A stretch of 64,000 nucleotides of DNA, taken from the NCBI RefSeq assembly GCF_900100545.1, contig NZ_FNDP01000002.1, positions 150,064 to 214,063 of the forward strand. Reading direction: 5' to 3'. Within the stretch, counting starts at the first letter, position 1, and each line of letters starts with the position of its first letter. The stretch comes from Pseudobutyrivibrio sp. 49. GTDB lineage: Bacteria; Bacillota; Clostridia; Lachnospirales; Lachnospiraceae. The notes under the pieces are model-generated. The model was not told the DNA's origin. It searched no databases and saw nothing but the letters and a program-made list of their open reading frames with translations. Shown one piece after another: positions 1 to 8,488 of the stretch. The position numbers and the translations under genes were made by a program.

Positions 1-37
1 TCCATAATTTATCATTCTCCTATATGTGTAAATTAAT
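1..37 (-). other. Left-edge intergenic with probable start of next gene
   Basis: Short spacer after the leftmost complete gene. On the minus strand a GGAG sequence (positions 17-20) is followed 11 bases later by an ATG (positions 5-3), so another leftward gene probably begins here and continues outside the window. Only its first five bases are visible and nothing can be said of the product. Confidence 0.35.
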
Positions 38-1576
38 TTAGAATTTCACAATAATCTTTTCATCTATTATCTTTATTGATCCGTCATCAGGATAATGAGG
101 CATCTGTTGATACTCTTCAGTATCTAAAATCGGATTATCAATGTCACTTTCCACCACTGGCTCATATCCACACCAATCGTTCATAAAAAAGTGCCATCTG
201 TAATTATTCAGGTAGTCATAAAGATTTCCATATGGTTCAATTTTAATATCTCGCAATTCAGGCATGTCTGTCCAAGATTTATCGTCAATCTGATAACGAT
301 TGCAAAATACCACAGGCATATCATCATTATATCCATCAAGACTCTTTATCTGAGTAACCATTGTTGTGAAATAGCTGATTGCCTGCTGCTGCATTAAATC
401 AGCCTTTAAATAACACCTATTGTCGTATCTGCAATACATCAAAATGGTAAAAGAAAGTAATACTAATGCCACGCGCTTAGTTATATTTCCTTTTGTATTT
501 GTAAGCTGTATCTTATCTGCTAAAAATGCCAACATGATGAACACAAATACCTGCGAATAAACCATCAAAGAATGTGTTACTGACATATCCGCCATTACAA
601 AAACAAAATTTGAACATAATGGGAATAAAATAATACAAACACCCATGAAGATTAACTTTTCTATATTGCTCTTTGCTTCATTTAACAATTTTATTAAATA
701 TACTACAGAAAGTAATACTACAAGATAATATACTGCACGTATTGTACCTGAATACATGTAGTATGGATTTTCTGCTGTTGGAACAAAAAACTCTTTATAG
801 GCTACGACTACTCTATGAAGATATTCTCCTAAGCCCAGTTTTCCCATAGAGCTTATTCCCTGGTAATCTGCAAGTTGTACATTGTAAACAGTGAGGTATA
901 TCTTATTCATCACAAAATATACTGCCATGTAAAGAGCTGTACTTATAACTAGCTCTATCGCCTTAAAGATATATTCCTTAAAAGTATTATCATTTTCATA
1001 TACGTACTTGAAGAAGAACATCAAAGTTAATGTAATATACATTGGAATGTAAGCCTGATAGATTCCAATAGAAAAACCTGCCAAAATTATTCCCGCTGCT
1101 TTTTTTAGATAGGATTCACCTGAGCAGATTAAGCTTATGCCCTCTATTCCCATAAAAACAGCAAGCATATAAAAATGTATCGTAAAAACATATCCAAACA
1201 AGCTTGTGATAACAGGGAAGCTCACCATAATACCTGCCGTAAGAAGGCATATAACATCACTCTTAATATCAAGCAGCTTAATTATTACACATGTAGCTAA
1301 TGCCACAAAAAGAATAGCCAAAAATCCATTAAAGGTAGGCATGCTATAGTGTCCATCGCCGTAGAAAAAGCGTTCTACCTTTTCCAACACATCTAACATC
1401 CATCTACCTAATATAAGTGTATTTCCAACATCAAATAATGTTGTATCATCTCTGTAGGAATATTTGTTAAATAGTCCCATGCCCTGTGAAAGCAAGCCTA
1501 CAATAAAAGATGTAATAAAAACCATCTTATATCTATAGTCCAAACTCTGAATATATTTTTTCATATTATCAACCAT
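38..1576 (-). CDS. GtrII-like membrane glucosyltransferase
   Basis: A 512-residue polytopic membrane protein resembling the Glucos_trans_II (GtrII) family. These enzymes move a sugar from a polyprenyl-phosphate carrier to a surface glycan on the outer face of the membrane. About ten hydrophobic segments fill residues 15-385, and a soluble tail of about 120 residues follows. The first external loop has an RDD acidic motif (YRDDTTLFD), a likely donor/catalytic site. It is paralogous to the 530-residue protein at 12.0-13.6 kb; the two share LFD in the first loop and a closing P.YP..GSI.IID..VIVK-like end. The ATG is preceded by AAGGAG at 9 bases, which favours it over the ATG four codons later. 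It is the first gene of a leftward unit, with a candidate promoter upstream. The sugar is unknown. Confidence 0.8.
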   Translation of the reverse strand: MVDNMKKYIQSLDYRYKMVFITSFIVGLLSQGMGLFNKYSYRDDTTLFDVGNTLILGRWMLDVLEKVERFFYGDGHYSMPTFNGFLAILFVALATCVIIKLLDIKSDVICLLTAGIMVSFPVITSLFGYVFTIHFYMLAVFMGIEGISLICSGESYLKKAAGIILAGFSIGIYQAYIPMYITLTLMFFFKYVYENDNTFKEYIFKAIELVISTALYMAVYFVMNKIYLTVYNVQLADYQGISSMGKLGLGEYLHRVVVAYKEFFVPTAENPYYMYSGTIRAVYYLVVLLSVVYLIKLLNEAKSNIEKLIFMGVCIILFPLCSNFVFVMADMSVTHSLMVYSQVFVFIMLAFLADKIQLTNTKGNITKRVALVLLSFTILMYCRYDNRCYLKADLMQQQAISYFTTMVTQIKSLDGYNDDMPVVFCNRYQIDDKSWTDMPELRDIKIEPYGNLYDYLNNYRWHFFMNDWCGYEPVVESDIDNPILDTEEYQQMPHYPDDGSIKIIDEKIIVKF

Positions 1577-1600
1577 TTCACTATTCTCCTTTTCCCCCTA

Positions 1601-1629
1601 GACATAAACATACAATTTTATTATGTCAA
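1601..1629 (-). promoter_or_regulatory. Candidate sigma-A promoter, leftward
   Basis: On the minus strand a perfect TTGACA -35 box (1629-1624) is followed after 17 bases by TATGTC (1606-1601), a weak -10. It lies in the 115-base divergent spacer, about 25 bases before the start of the GtrII-like gene. The -35 is strong and the -10 poor, so this is only a candidate. Confidence 0.4.
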
Positions 1630-1678
1630 TTTATGATAAAAAGGGCAACCTTCTTTTCTTTTTTATTTAAAAAAGTGT

Positions 1679-1684
1679 TATTAT
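1679..1684 (+). promoter_or_regulatory. Candidate -10 box with almost no leader
   Basis: TATTAT (5 of 6 matches to TATAAT) sits 7 bases before the ATG of the rightward GT4 gene. No Shine-Dalgarno sequence is seen before that ATG. If the box is used, the transcript would begin at or next to the start codon (leaderless). No good -35 box is seen at 16-18 bases, so support is weak. Confidence 0.25.
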
Positions 1685-1691
1685 ACATACT

Positions 1692-2867
1692 ATGAAAATA
1701 TTAATGATTAATGTGGTCTGTGGCGTCAAAAGCACAGGAAGAATTTGCACGGATTTAGCTGTGCAGCTAGAGCAGCAAGGCCATGAGGTAAAAATTGCAT
1801 ATGGTAGGGATACAGTCCCTCCTCAATACGAACGTTTTGCTGTGCGCATTGGTTCCAATATAGATGTAAAGATGCATGGTCTAAAGGCTCGCCTTTTTGA
1901 TGGAATGGGCCTTGGGAGCATAACTGCTACCGAAAAGTTCATTGAATGGGTAAGAGAATATGATCCCGATGTTATTCATCTTCACAATATTCACGGCTAC
2001 TACATCAATGTTCCTGTTCTTTTTGAATATCTTAGAACCTGCGGAAAAAGAATCATTTGGACTATGCACGACTGCTGGGCTTTTACAGGTCACTGCACTT
2101 ATTTTGATTTTGAAAATTGCAATAGATGGCTAACAGGATGTGGAGGTTGCCCTCAAAAGGGTGTGTATCCTGTTCTCTGGGGTGCTGACCGCTCAGCTGA
2201 GAATTTCAAATTAAAAAGAAATCTTTTTACAGGACTTCAGGATTTAACTTTAGTTACACCATCTCTATGGTTAGAAAAACTTGTGAAGGCTTCCTATATG
2301 CGGCAATATCCTATTCAGACAATCCATAACGGAGTCGACACCTCTATATTTAAACCTACTAAAAGTGATATTCATGAGAAGCTTGGGCTAGTTGGTAAAA
2401 AAATCATCTTAGGTGTAGCCGCTGTATGGGATAGAAGAAAGGGTCTTGATGATTTTATCCAGCTTTCTGAGCTTGTTGACGACAGCTATGCCATTGTACT
2501 TGTAGGTCTTAAAGAAAAGCAGATTGAGAAGCTTCCTGAAAAAATAATCGGAATCAGAAGAACTGATTCCGTAGCTGAATTAGTAGAGCTATACTCTGCT
2601 GCATATGTTTTTGTTAATCCTACCTACGAGGATAATTATCCTACCACAAATTTGGAAGCTATTGCCTGTGGCACTCCTGTAATCACATATAACACTGGGG
2701 GTAGCCCTGAAAGCGCCAACGAATATGGCATTACCCTAAAAGACAAAAATGCCAACGCTATCTATGATGCACTTTCATTCGTCGATAGTATCCCAAAATC
2801 AGACACTAGCTTTTCAAACGAAAAAACTATAGAAGAATATTTAGCTTTATATAAAGAAATCCTATGA
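1692..2867 (+). CDS. GT4 family glycosyltransferase (WcaC/WcaL-like)
   Basis: A 391-residue cytoplasmic GT-B enzyme of family GT4, expected to transfer a sugar from a nucleotide donor to a lipid-linked glycan. The N-terminal half has the block WTMHDCWAFTGHC followed by a Cys cluster (CGGCP), typical of the colanic-acid WcaC-like subgroup. The C-terminal half carries the donor-site motif YEDNYPTTNLEA and CGTPVITYNTGG near residues 310-340. It is one of only two plus-strand genes here and appears monocistronic, ending in a terminator that overlaps its stop codon. No Shine-Dalgarno sequence is visible before the ATG, although the start fits the family (the protein opens with a beta strand, MKILMIN). 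Acceptor and donor are unknown. Confidence 0.87.
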   Translation: MKILMINVVCGVKSTGRICTDLAVQLEQQGHEVKIAYGRDTVPPQYERFAVRIGSNIDVKMHGLKARLFDGMGLGSITATEKFIEWVREYDPDVIHLHNIHGYYINVPVLFEYLRTCGKRIIWTMHDCWAFTGHCTYFDFENCNRWLTGCGGCPQKGVYPVLWGADRSAENFKLKRNLFTGLQDLTLVTPSLWLEKLVKASYMRQYPIQTIHNGVDTSIFKPTKSDIHEKLGLVGKKIILGVAAVWDRRKGLDDFIQLSELVDDSYAIVLVGLKEKQIEKLPEKIIGIRRTDSVAELVELYSAAYVFVNPTYEDNYPTTNLEAIACGTPVITYNTGGSPESANEYGITLKDKNANAIYDALSFVDSIPKSDTSFSNEKTIEEYLALYKEIL

Positions 2868-2895
2868 CCATTCTTTGGCCATAGGATTATTTTTA
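2858..2895. terminator. Bidirectional rho-independent terminator
   Basis: Arms AATCCTATGACCA (2858-2870) and TGGCCATAGGATT (2876-2888) pair over 13 positions with one mismatch (A-C on the plus transcript, G-U on the minus) around a 5-base loop. An ATTTTTATT run follows on the plus side. It includes the stop codon of the rightward GT4 gene and ends just before the stop of the leftward 966-residue gene, so it probably serves both. Confidence 0.85.
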
Positions 2896-5793
2896 TTGCA
2901 CCTCTCTGCATTTAAGCAATCTTACTGTCTTTATTTCTGGAACTTGTATTGCTTTATCATTTTCTGTGACTGCTATTGTTATTTCTGAGTGACCATTCAT
3001 CAGCCAGCCTCTCACAGCTCCTACAGGAAGAAGAAGCTTTCCTTCATCCATGTTGCAGGTCTGAGAACGTTTTTCACCCATATCACTAATCCATGATACC
3101 GTAACCTTGGTGTCAGGGTTATATTCTTTTCTCAGCAAACCTTTTATTATGCCTGCTGCATTCTGCTCCACAGGCGAATGATTATCATACAATACATAGC
3201 TGTAGTCCTGTGTCTGATTATCAAATTCGAGGTAAATAAAATCCGCCTCATTGCCATCAAAAGTTTTATCAAAAGCTACTTCTACAGAATCTCCCTTATT
3301 TGACAACTCATAGCTAATACCAGGCTCTGTAAAGATTGGCTCTAATGTCTCAAAAGAGCTTCCAAATGAACCTGCCACTTTTCCAATATCCTCTGCTACG
3401 TAATCAAGCGGCAGTGTTACATTATTGTTCTGAGCAAGTATCTGCTCCCTTGATACGCTTCCATCATTATGTAAGAATAATCTTGCGTTATTATCAAATA
3501 CATACTCTCCTGATGTTAGCAACCAATGATACAGATAATAATTTCTCAATGGATTTACATTAAGACCTACTATAGAATCGTTTGCCTTAATATTTTCTAT
3601 ACTCTCCTCTACTGCGCCGTATCCTTTTATGGTGTTCAGGATTTCCATTACAGAATCACCTTTGATATCACAGAGATAGAACAAGCCAAAACTGTCTACC
3701 AAACCAAAATATGAGTTATCTCTTCCAAGAGTGTCTACATAGTTGTTTGTACGTGTGACATATTCGTACTCGCTCTGCTCAATGAAACACTCACCCAGTC
3801 TTGGCTTATCATTTGCCACATACACATATCCCTCAGGGACTGTGTAGCTGGCTTCCATTTTTGAATCATCTGCGATGTGAAGCACACCCTCTGCAGATAC
3901 CACAGATATAATAAATATCGCAAATGCGAATATCCAAAGTGTATTTTTATTTTCATCCTTAACGAATCTGCCAATCAGGACTATCAATATCACAAAAGCT
4001 GCTGTTACCACACCATAGCTTCTAGCATAAATTTCATTGTAATCAAAGCGTACTACTGTATAGCTAAAGGAAACCAGCATCATTAGTCCCATTGAAAGAG
4101 CTAAAAAGCCATTCTCAGGATTACTAATCTTTATTCTCTTATTTTCTATACAAACGTTTCCGCTCTTTAAGAACAGCGCTACAGAAAGCCATACTATAGC
4201 AATAACAATCAGATACGAAAGAATGTAATACACAGCCACCTTTATTGGCATGTTTGAGATATATGACAAGAAGTTTTCTGGTGCCATCTGTCCAAAGCGC
4301 GCCATTCCATCAGCGTAAATGGTCTGTGCGCCCATAGCCAACATATGCTTTACTGTTCCAAGCAACCATCCTAATCCGCAGATGACTGGAACAAAGCACA
4401 CTATCCACCATGCCCAGAATTTAACTGTCTTGACATCCTTCAAAAGCTCTCCTGATTTTGCATAGGTGTATATCTGCCATATTCCAAGTGGAAGGAAGCC
4501 AAAACATACTGCTGCACCAAACACAGGATAATAGAGCCCATGTACAAAGCTTGTTAAAAACCACGCCTTTAGCCATAGATTCTTTTTCTGAATCAGTGCA
4601 GGCCATGCCAAAAGCAGAGTGATTGGCACAATAAGTGCCACTCTATTGTAATCTGTCATCGTAAATACGATAGAAATAAGAAGTACCCATTCTGCCTTCA
4701 GCTGTTTTCTTAATAGATAAACAATTGCTGTCAAAATAAGCAGATAAAATAGATTCTGTGTAAGATAATAGAAGGACGCTAATCCATGTCCAAATACCTT
4801 AAAAATCCATCCTTGTAATAGCGGGTACATTCCAGATACAGGAATATATTCTGAGAAAGGCTTCTGTCCAAGTTCAAATATCTGTGAATATCCAATAATA
4901 TTTTCAAATGGATGATGAAGATCTGTAGGCACGATAGAACCTGTGCCGCTAAATCTGTTGAAAGACATAATAGAAGCACATGCTCCAAGTGTAAGCACAT
5001 TGCCTAATCCATTAGGGCTATACCATTCATTTTTAATCTTTAATACTGCCTCTGCCACGAAAGCAATAATAAATATCAAGACTAAAAGCAAAGCTCTTTT
5101 TGGTACATTTATCTTATAAAGCTCAGTGCCATACATATAGTTTGAGGTGATATAAATCAAAAGAGTAAAAGGAATCAAAAGCTGTCCTATTAGGATTCCT
5201 CTCATATAAGCTTTTTCACTTTTTCCAAATAGGAATACCACCATAGAGATAATAAATGCCAATAACGCTATCTTCTTCTCTCCTGCTGGTATTGTTCCAC
5301 CGAAGAACACAAAAGCTCTATATAGGCCGCATATAGCGTATACAGCTATAAACACAAAAGCCGCGCCTGATACAACCAGATCTCTGTTTTTTATTCTGGC
5401 TACGGCAGTTATAATCAACGCTCCCAGCACAATCCAGCTTATGGTCTTATATAAAACCAGATTAGTAATAAGAGAAACTGCAAGTCCTACTGTAACAAAG
5501 CTGCCCCTGTCCCAAGTCACAACATCCTCTTTTTGTTTTCCATATTTCTCAAATAAGAAGTAGAGTCCATAAACAAAAGCACCAAAAAAAGAGAACAAAT
5601 AAAACATTGTTCTCTCAGCACTTTTATTACTGCCATCCATAGCAGTAAACTCCACTACAATATCCGTAAACTTCTGATTATCATTTCCGGTCAGGGCTGA
5701 ATATACCAAAATAAGTATGGCACCTAAAAACATCATGCCGGCAAAAAATGATAATCTTTTTTTACTAGTATCCTGTAATAGATTTTGATCCAT
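2893..5793 (-). CDS. Large polytopic membrane protein, GT-C-like (paralogue A)
   Basis: A 966-residue protein with about 15 membrane segments in residues 15-665 and a soluble C-terminal part of about 300 residues, presumably outside the cell. I cannot assign it to a named family. The layout (many helices, then an extracytoplasmic domain, in a cluster with polyprenyl-phosphate GT2 enzymes) matches GT-C glycosyltransferases. A conserved loop in the middle reads PTDLHHPFENIIGY followed by YIPVSGMYPL. It is a clear full-length paralogue of the 957-residue protein at 22.5-25.4 kb, sharing these loops, SFNRFSGTG/SFNRYSGTG, the SYTVPEGYVYV-type segment and the closing VRLLK.REV. The gene is preceded by GAGG and lies 11 bases after a GT2 gene, its likely donor-synthesising partner. 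Confidence 0.72.
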   Translation of the reverse strand: MDQNLLQDTSKKRLSFFAGMMFLGAILILVYSALTGNDNQKFTDIVVEFTAMDGSNKSAERTMFYLFSFFGAFVYGLYFLFEKYGKQKEDVVTWDRGSFVTVGLAVSLITNLVLYKTISWIVLGALIITAVARIKNRDLVVSGAAFVFIAVYAICGLYRAFVFFGGTIPAGEKKIALLAFIISMVVFLFGKSEKAYMRGILIGQLLIPFTLLIYITSNYMYGTELYKINVPKRALLLVLIFIIAFVAEAVLKIKNEWYSPNGLGNVLTLGACASIMSFNRFSGTGSIVPTDLHHPFENIIGYSQIFELGQKPFSEYIPVSGMYPLLQGWIFKVFGHGLASFYYLTQNLFYLLILTAIVYLLRKQLKAEWVLLISIVFTMTDYNRVALIVPITLLLAWPALIQKKNLWLKAWFLTSFVHGLYYPVFGAAVCFGFLPLGIWQIYTYAKSGELLKDVKTVKFWAWWIVCFVPVICGLGWLLGTVKHMLAMGAQTIYADGMARFGQMAPENFLSYISNMPIKVAVYYILSYLIVIAIVWLSVALFLKSGNVCIENKRIKISNPENGFLALSMGLMMLVSFSYTVVRFDYNEIYARSYGVVTAAFVILIVLIGRFVKDENKNTLWIFAFAIFIISVVSAEGVLHIADDSKMEASYTVPEGYVYVANDKPRLGECFIEQSEYEYVTRTNNYVDTLGRDNSYFGLVDSFGLFYLCDIKGDSVMEILNTIKGYGAVEESIENIKANDSIVGLNVNPLRNYYLYHWLLTSGEYVFDNNARLFLHNDGSVSREQILAQNNNVTLPLDYVAEDIGKVAGSFGSSFETLEPIFTEPGISYELSNKGDSVEVAFDKTFDGNEADFIYLEFDNQTQDYSYVLYDNHSPVEQNAAGIIKGLLRKEYNPDTKVTVSWISDMGEKRSQTCNMDEGKLLLPVGAVRGWLMNGHSEITIAVTENDKAIQVPEIKTVRLLKCREVQ

Positions 5794-5804
5794 ATTTTCC
5801 TCGT

Positions 5805-6752
5805 TTAATTTTTGTTCTCAACGCTATCGTAGTTGATTATATTCTTAATGACATACTGTGGCGAATTATTAATGCTTATAAAAATTCGTCCTACGTACTC
5901 ACCTATGAGACCTAATACTAATAAGATTAAACCTCCTAAGATTAGTAATACCGCCATTGTTGAGCTCCATCCAAGATACTCCGTAGGAGCTACTATTTTT
6001 CTAATTATTACATATAAAGCATATATAAAACCGATACACGCAATAGCACTACCACCATAAGATGCAATTCTAAGAGGAAGAATTGAAAAGGATGTAAATC
6101 CATTCATCCATAATCCAAGAAGCTTCTTGAAATTATAGCCTGATGCACCTTCAGTTCTTTCTCTATGATTTACCTCTACATTGCAAATATTTCTTGTAGT
6201 TCTAAGAACAAGACCGATTACGTATGGATAAGCGCCCTTATAATTAAGCATTTCATCCACAATATATCTCTTTGCAGCAAAGTAGCTAGAGATATAAAGC
6301 TCCTTTGGCTTTCCAAGCATTACTTCAGTCATTACTTTGTTAACGTGACTGCCCCAGTTTCTAAAACCAGAGTGCTGCTTATGTGCATATTCAGCGTAAG
6401 CCACATCATAATCTTCATCGATTACCTTAGCTAAAAGCTTGTCTACTTCGTTAGCTGGTGTCTGTCCATCATCATCTAGGCAAACAACAACGTCTCCAGA
6501 AACAAAATGGAAACCAGCCATTAACGCTGCATGCTGACCAAAATTCTTAGCATGATTAATTCCAATAATATTTTTATTATCATTACATAATCTACGAATG
6601 ACACCCCAAGTATCATCTGGGCTACAGTCGTTCACCAGAATAATCTCATAATCCTGATGATTCATTTCAGACATCTTTGCCTGAATTTCCTCTATTACTT
6701 TATCAAGAGTCTTCTCTGATCTATAACAAGGAATCACAAATGAAAATCTCAT
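5805..6752 (-). CDS. GT2 polyprenyl-phosphate glycosyltransferase
   Basis: A 315-residue GT-A enzyme of family GT2 (dolichol-phosphate-mannose synthase/GtrB type). It is expected to load a sugar from a nucleotide donor onto undecaprenyl phosphate on the inner face of the membrane. The N-terminal catalytic part opens with FVIPCYRSEKTL, has VNDCSPDDTW, and carries the metal-binding CLDDDGQTP near residue 94. Two C-terminal membrane helices (about 230-255 and 262-292) end with EYVGR.F, typical of the family. It lies between the GNAT gene and the 966-residue membrane protein. Close relatives in the window are at 39.1-40.1 kb (sharing NSPQYV and QVxxHxR/K-type loops) and 32.6 kb. Confidence 0.88.
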   Translation of the reverse strand: MRFSFVIPCYRSEKTLDKVIEEIQAKMSEMNHQDYEIILVNDCSPDDTWGVIRRLCNDNKNIIGINHAKNFGQHAALMAGFHFVSGDVVVCLDDDGQTPANEVDKLLAKVIDEDYDVAYAEYAHKQHSGFRNWGSHVNKVMTEVMLGKPKELYISSYFAAKRYIVDEMLNYKGAYPYVIGLVLRTTRNICNVEVNHRERTEGASGYNFKKLLGLWMNGFTSFSILPLRIASYGGSAIACIGFIYALYVIIRKIVAPTEYLGWSSTMAVLLILGGLILLVLGLIGEYVGRIFISINNSPQYVIKNIINYDSVENKN

Positions 6753-6756
6753 ATTT

Positions 6757-7275
6757 TTACTCCGCCTCTACTGACATAAACAACACTTCTGTGTCTACAC
6801 CATCTATCTGAATTATTGATTTTCCATTGTCCTTTTCAGGCACAAATCCTGCTTTTTCATATGCATGAATCGCTCTATCATTAGAAGCTAAAACTCTAAG
6901 ATAAATTTTTTTCATACCTAACTGTTCAAAGCCAAATTTATTAATAAGTCTGGCAGACTCTGAACCACGACCACCGTTTAAATAATCTGGCTCACCAATA
7001 AGAATTCCGAATTCACAATCCTTTTTCTCATTGTCTATCTTCTGCAGATATACTGAACCAATCTTCTTATTATCAGCCCTGTCCCAAATAATAAACTGAG
7101 CTACCTGACCGGTCTCAACCTTTGTCTTAATCCAGTTTCTCTGGTCTTCAACTGTAAGGTCTTTTCGATAAATAAAACGGGATTTTATCAGATCGCTGTT
7201 ACGCCATCTGATATAATCCTCGCAATCATCATATGTGATAGGAGTTAAAAAAATCTTTTCGCCTTCTATTCTCAT
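6757..7275 (-). CDS. GNAT-family N-acetyltransferase (RimJ/RimL type)
   Basis: A 172-residue acetyl-CoA-dependent acetyltransferase. The acetyl-CoA loop is seen as GGRGSESARL near residue 115, followed by the typical LRVLASNDRAIHAYEKAGF block. The gene sits 3 bases after the WecE-like aminotransferase, so the natural substrate is the amino group that enzyme installs. This would give an N-acetylated 4-amino-4,6-dideoxyhexose (the WecD/RffC step of Fuc4NAc synthesis). The protein is a RimJ/RimL-type GNAT rather than a close WecD match, so the substrate is inferred from context. Confidence 0.82.
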   Translation of the reverse strand: MRIEGEKIFLTPITYDDCEDYIRWRNSDLIKSRFIYRKDLTVEDQRNWIKTKVETGQVAQFIIWDRADNKKIGSVYLQKIDNEKKDCEFGILIGEPDYLNGGRGSESARLINKFGFEQLGMKKIYLRVLASNDRAIHAYEKAGFVPEKDNGKSIIQIDGVDTEVLFMSVEAE

Positions 7276-7278
7276 TTC

Positions 7279-8412
7279 TTACTTGCCTTCGTAAAACTTT
7301 CTAACAGTCTGAATTACCTTATCTCTGTCTTCCTTTGTAAGGCCATAGTAAAGTGGTAATCTGACTAAGCGCTCGCTCTCCTTTGTTGTATAAACATCCT
7401 CGCCATCAAATCTTCCATACTTCTTTCCTGCTGGTGCTGAGTGAAGTGGGATGTAGTGGAATACCATAAGGATATCGTTCTCCTTAGCAAAGCTAATAAG
7501 AGCTGTACGCTCCTCCAAATCCTTACACTTAAGGTAGAACATGTGAGCATTGTGCTGGCATCCCTCAGGAATAGTAGGAAGCTCAATCTTTCCTGCATCT
7601 GCCAAATCCTTAAATGCTGCGTAATACTCGTTCCAAGAATTCATTCTGTCATCAAAAATCTTGTCTGCTTCCTCAAGCTGACCATAAAGGTATGCAGCAT
7701 TAAGCTCTGAAGGAAGGTATGAAGAACCTGCCTCTACCCATGTATACTTATCAATCTGTCCACGGAAAAACTTAGCACGGTTTGTACCCTTTTCACGAAT
7801 GATTTCTGCTGGCTCCATCATATCCTGATTCTTGATAAGGATAGCTCCGCCTTCACCCATAGAGTAATTCTTTGTCTCATGGAAGCTGAAGCAACCGAAA
7901 TCACCGATAGTACCAAGAGCCTTGCCCTTGTATGTGCTCATAACGCCCTGCGCAGCATCCTCTACTACCCAAAGGTTATGTCTGCGTGCAATATCCATAA
8001 TCTTGTCCATCTCACAAGCAACACCTGCATAGTGTACAGGAACGATAGCCTTTGTCTTATCTGTAATAGCTGCCTCAATCTTATTCTCATCAATATTCAT
8101 TGTATCTGGACGAATATCTACAAAGACAACCTTTGCTCCTCTAAGAACAAATGCATCTGCTGTAGATACGAATGTGAAAGAAGGCATAATAACCTCATCA
8201 CCTGGCTGAATATCGCAAAGAAGAGCAGCCATCTCTGTAGCATGTGTACATGATGTTGTAAGAAGAACCTTTGGTGAACCTGTCTTCTCCTCTAACCATG
8301 CATTACATTTCTTAGTGTATTCGCCATCACCACAAATCTTGTGCTTTGCAATAGCGTCCTTAATATATTTCTCCTCTGTTCCAACTACTGGTGGTACATT
8401 AAATGGAATCAT
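7279..8412 (-). CDS. wecE: dTDP-4-amino-4,6-dideoxygalactose transaminase
   Basis: A 377-residue DegT/DnrJ/EryC1 aminotransferase. It follows E. coli WecE (RffA) almost block by block: MIPFNVPPVVGTE at the start, then EVIMPSFTFVSTA, PVHYAGVACEMD, EDAAQGVMSTYKGKALGTIG, the PLP-lysine block FHETKN (Lys181, the same number as in E. coli), and MVFHYIPLHSAPAG. It should convert dTDP-4-keto-6-deoxyglucose to dTDP-Fuc4N using PLP and glutamate. The reading frame is open nine codons further upstream, but I start at ATG 8412: it gives the family's N-terminus and has GAGG 7 bases before it, while the upstream ATG has no ribosome site. Its substrate would come from the RmlB at the right edge. A promoter candidate lies just upstream. 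Confidence 0.93.
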   Translation of the reverse strand: MIPFNVPPVVGTEEKYIKDAIAKHKICGDGEYTKKCNAWLEEKTGSPKVLLTTSCTHATEMAALLCDIQPGDEVIMPSFTFVSTADAFVLRGAKVVFVDIRPDTMNIDENKIEAAITDKTKAIVPVHYAGVACEMDKIMDIARRHNLWVVEDAAQGVMSTYKGKALGTIGDFGCFSFHETKNYSMGEGGAILIKNQDMMEPAEIIREKGTNRAKFFRGQIDKYTWVEAGSSYLPSELNAAYLYGQLEEADKIFDDRMNSWNEYYAAFKDLADAGKIELPTIPEGCQHNAHMFYLKCKDLEERTALISFAKENDILMVFHYIPLHSAPAGKKYGRFDGEDVYTTKESERLVRLPLYYGLTKEDRDKVIQTVRKFYEGK

Positions 8413-8458
8413 AGTCATACCTCGCTTGTTTTCAAACATAGTTTAATTTACATAGTGT

Positions 8459-8488
8459 ATAATATACGCCTTTTGAAATTAAAATCAA
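8459..8488 (-). promoter_or_regulatory. Candidate internal promoter before wecE
   Basis: On the minus strand TTGATT (8488-8483) and TATTAT (8464-8459) are separated by 18 bases. The -35 overlaps the stop codon of the ATP-grasp gene. The predicted start is about 40 bases before the wecE ATG. The 72-base spacer is one of the longest in this otherwise gapless block, which supports a separate promoter for the left end of the operon. Confidence 0.45.

Noticed and set aside
8413..8439. Nine extra N-terminal residues on the WecE-like protein
   Set aside because: The upstream ATG has no Shine-Dalgarno sequence, and family members begin MIPFN.
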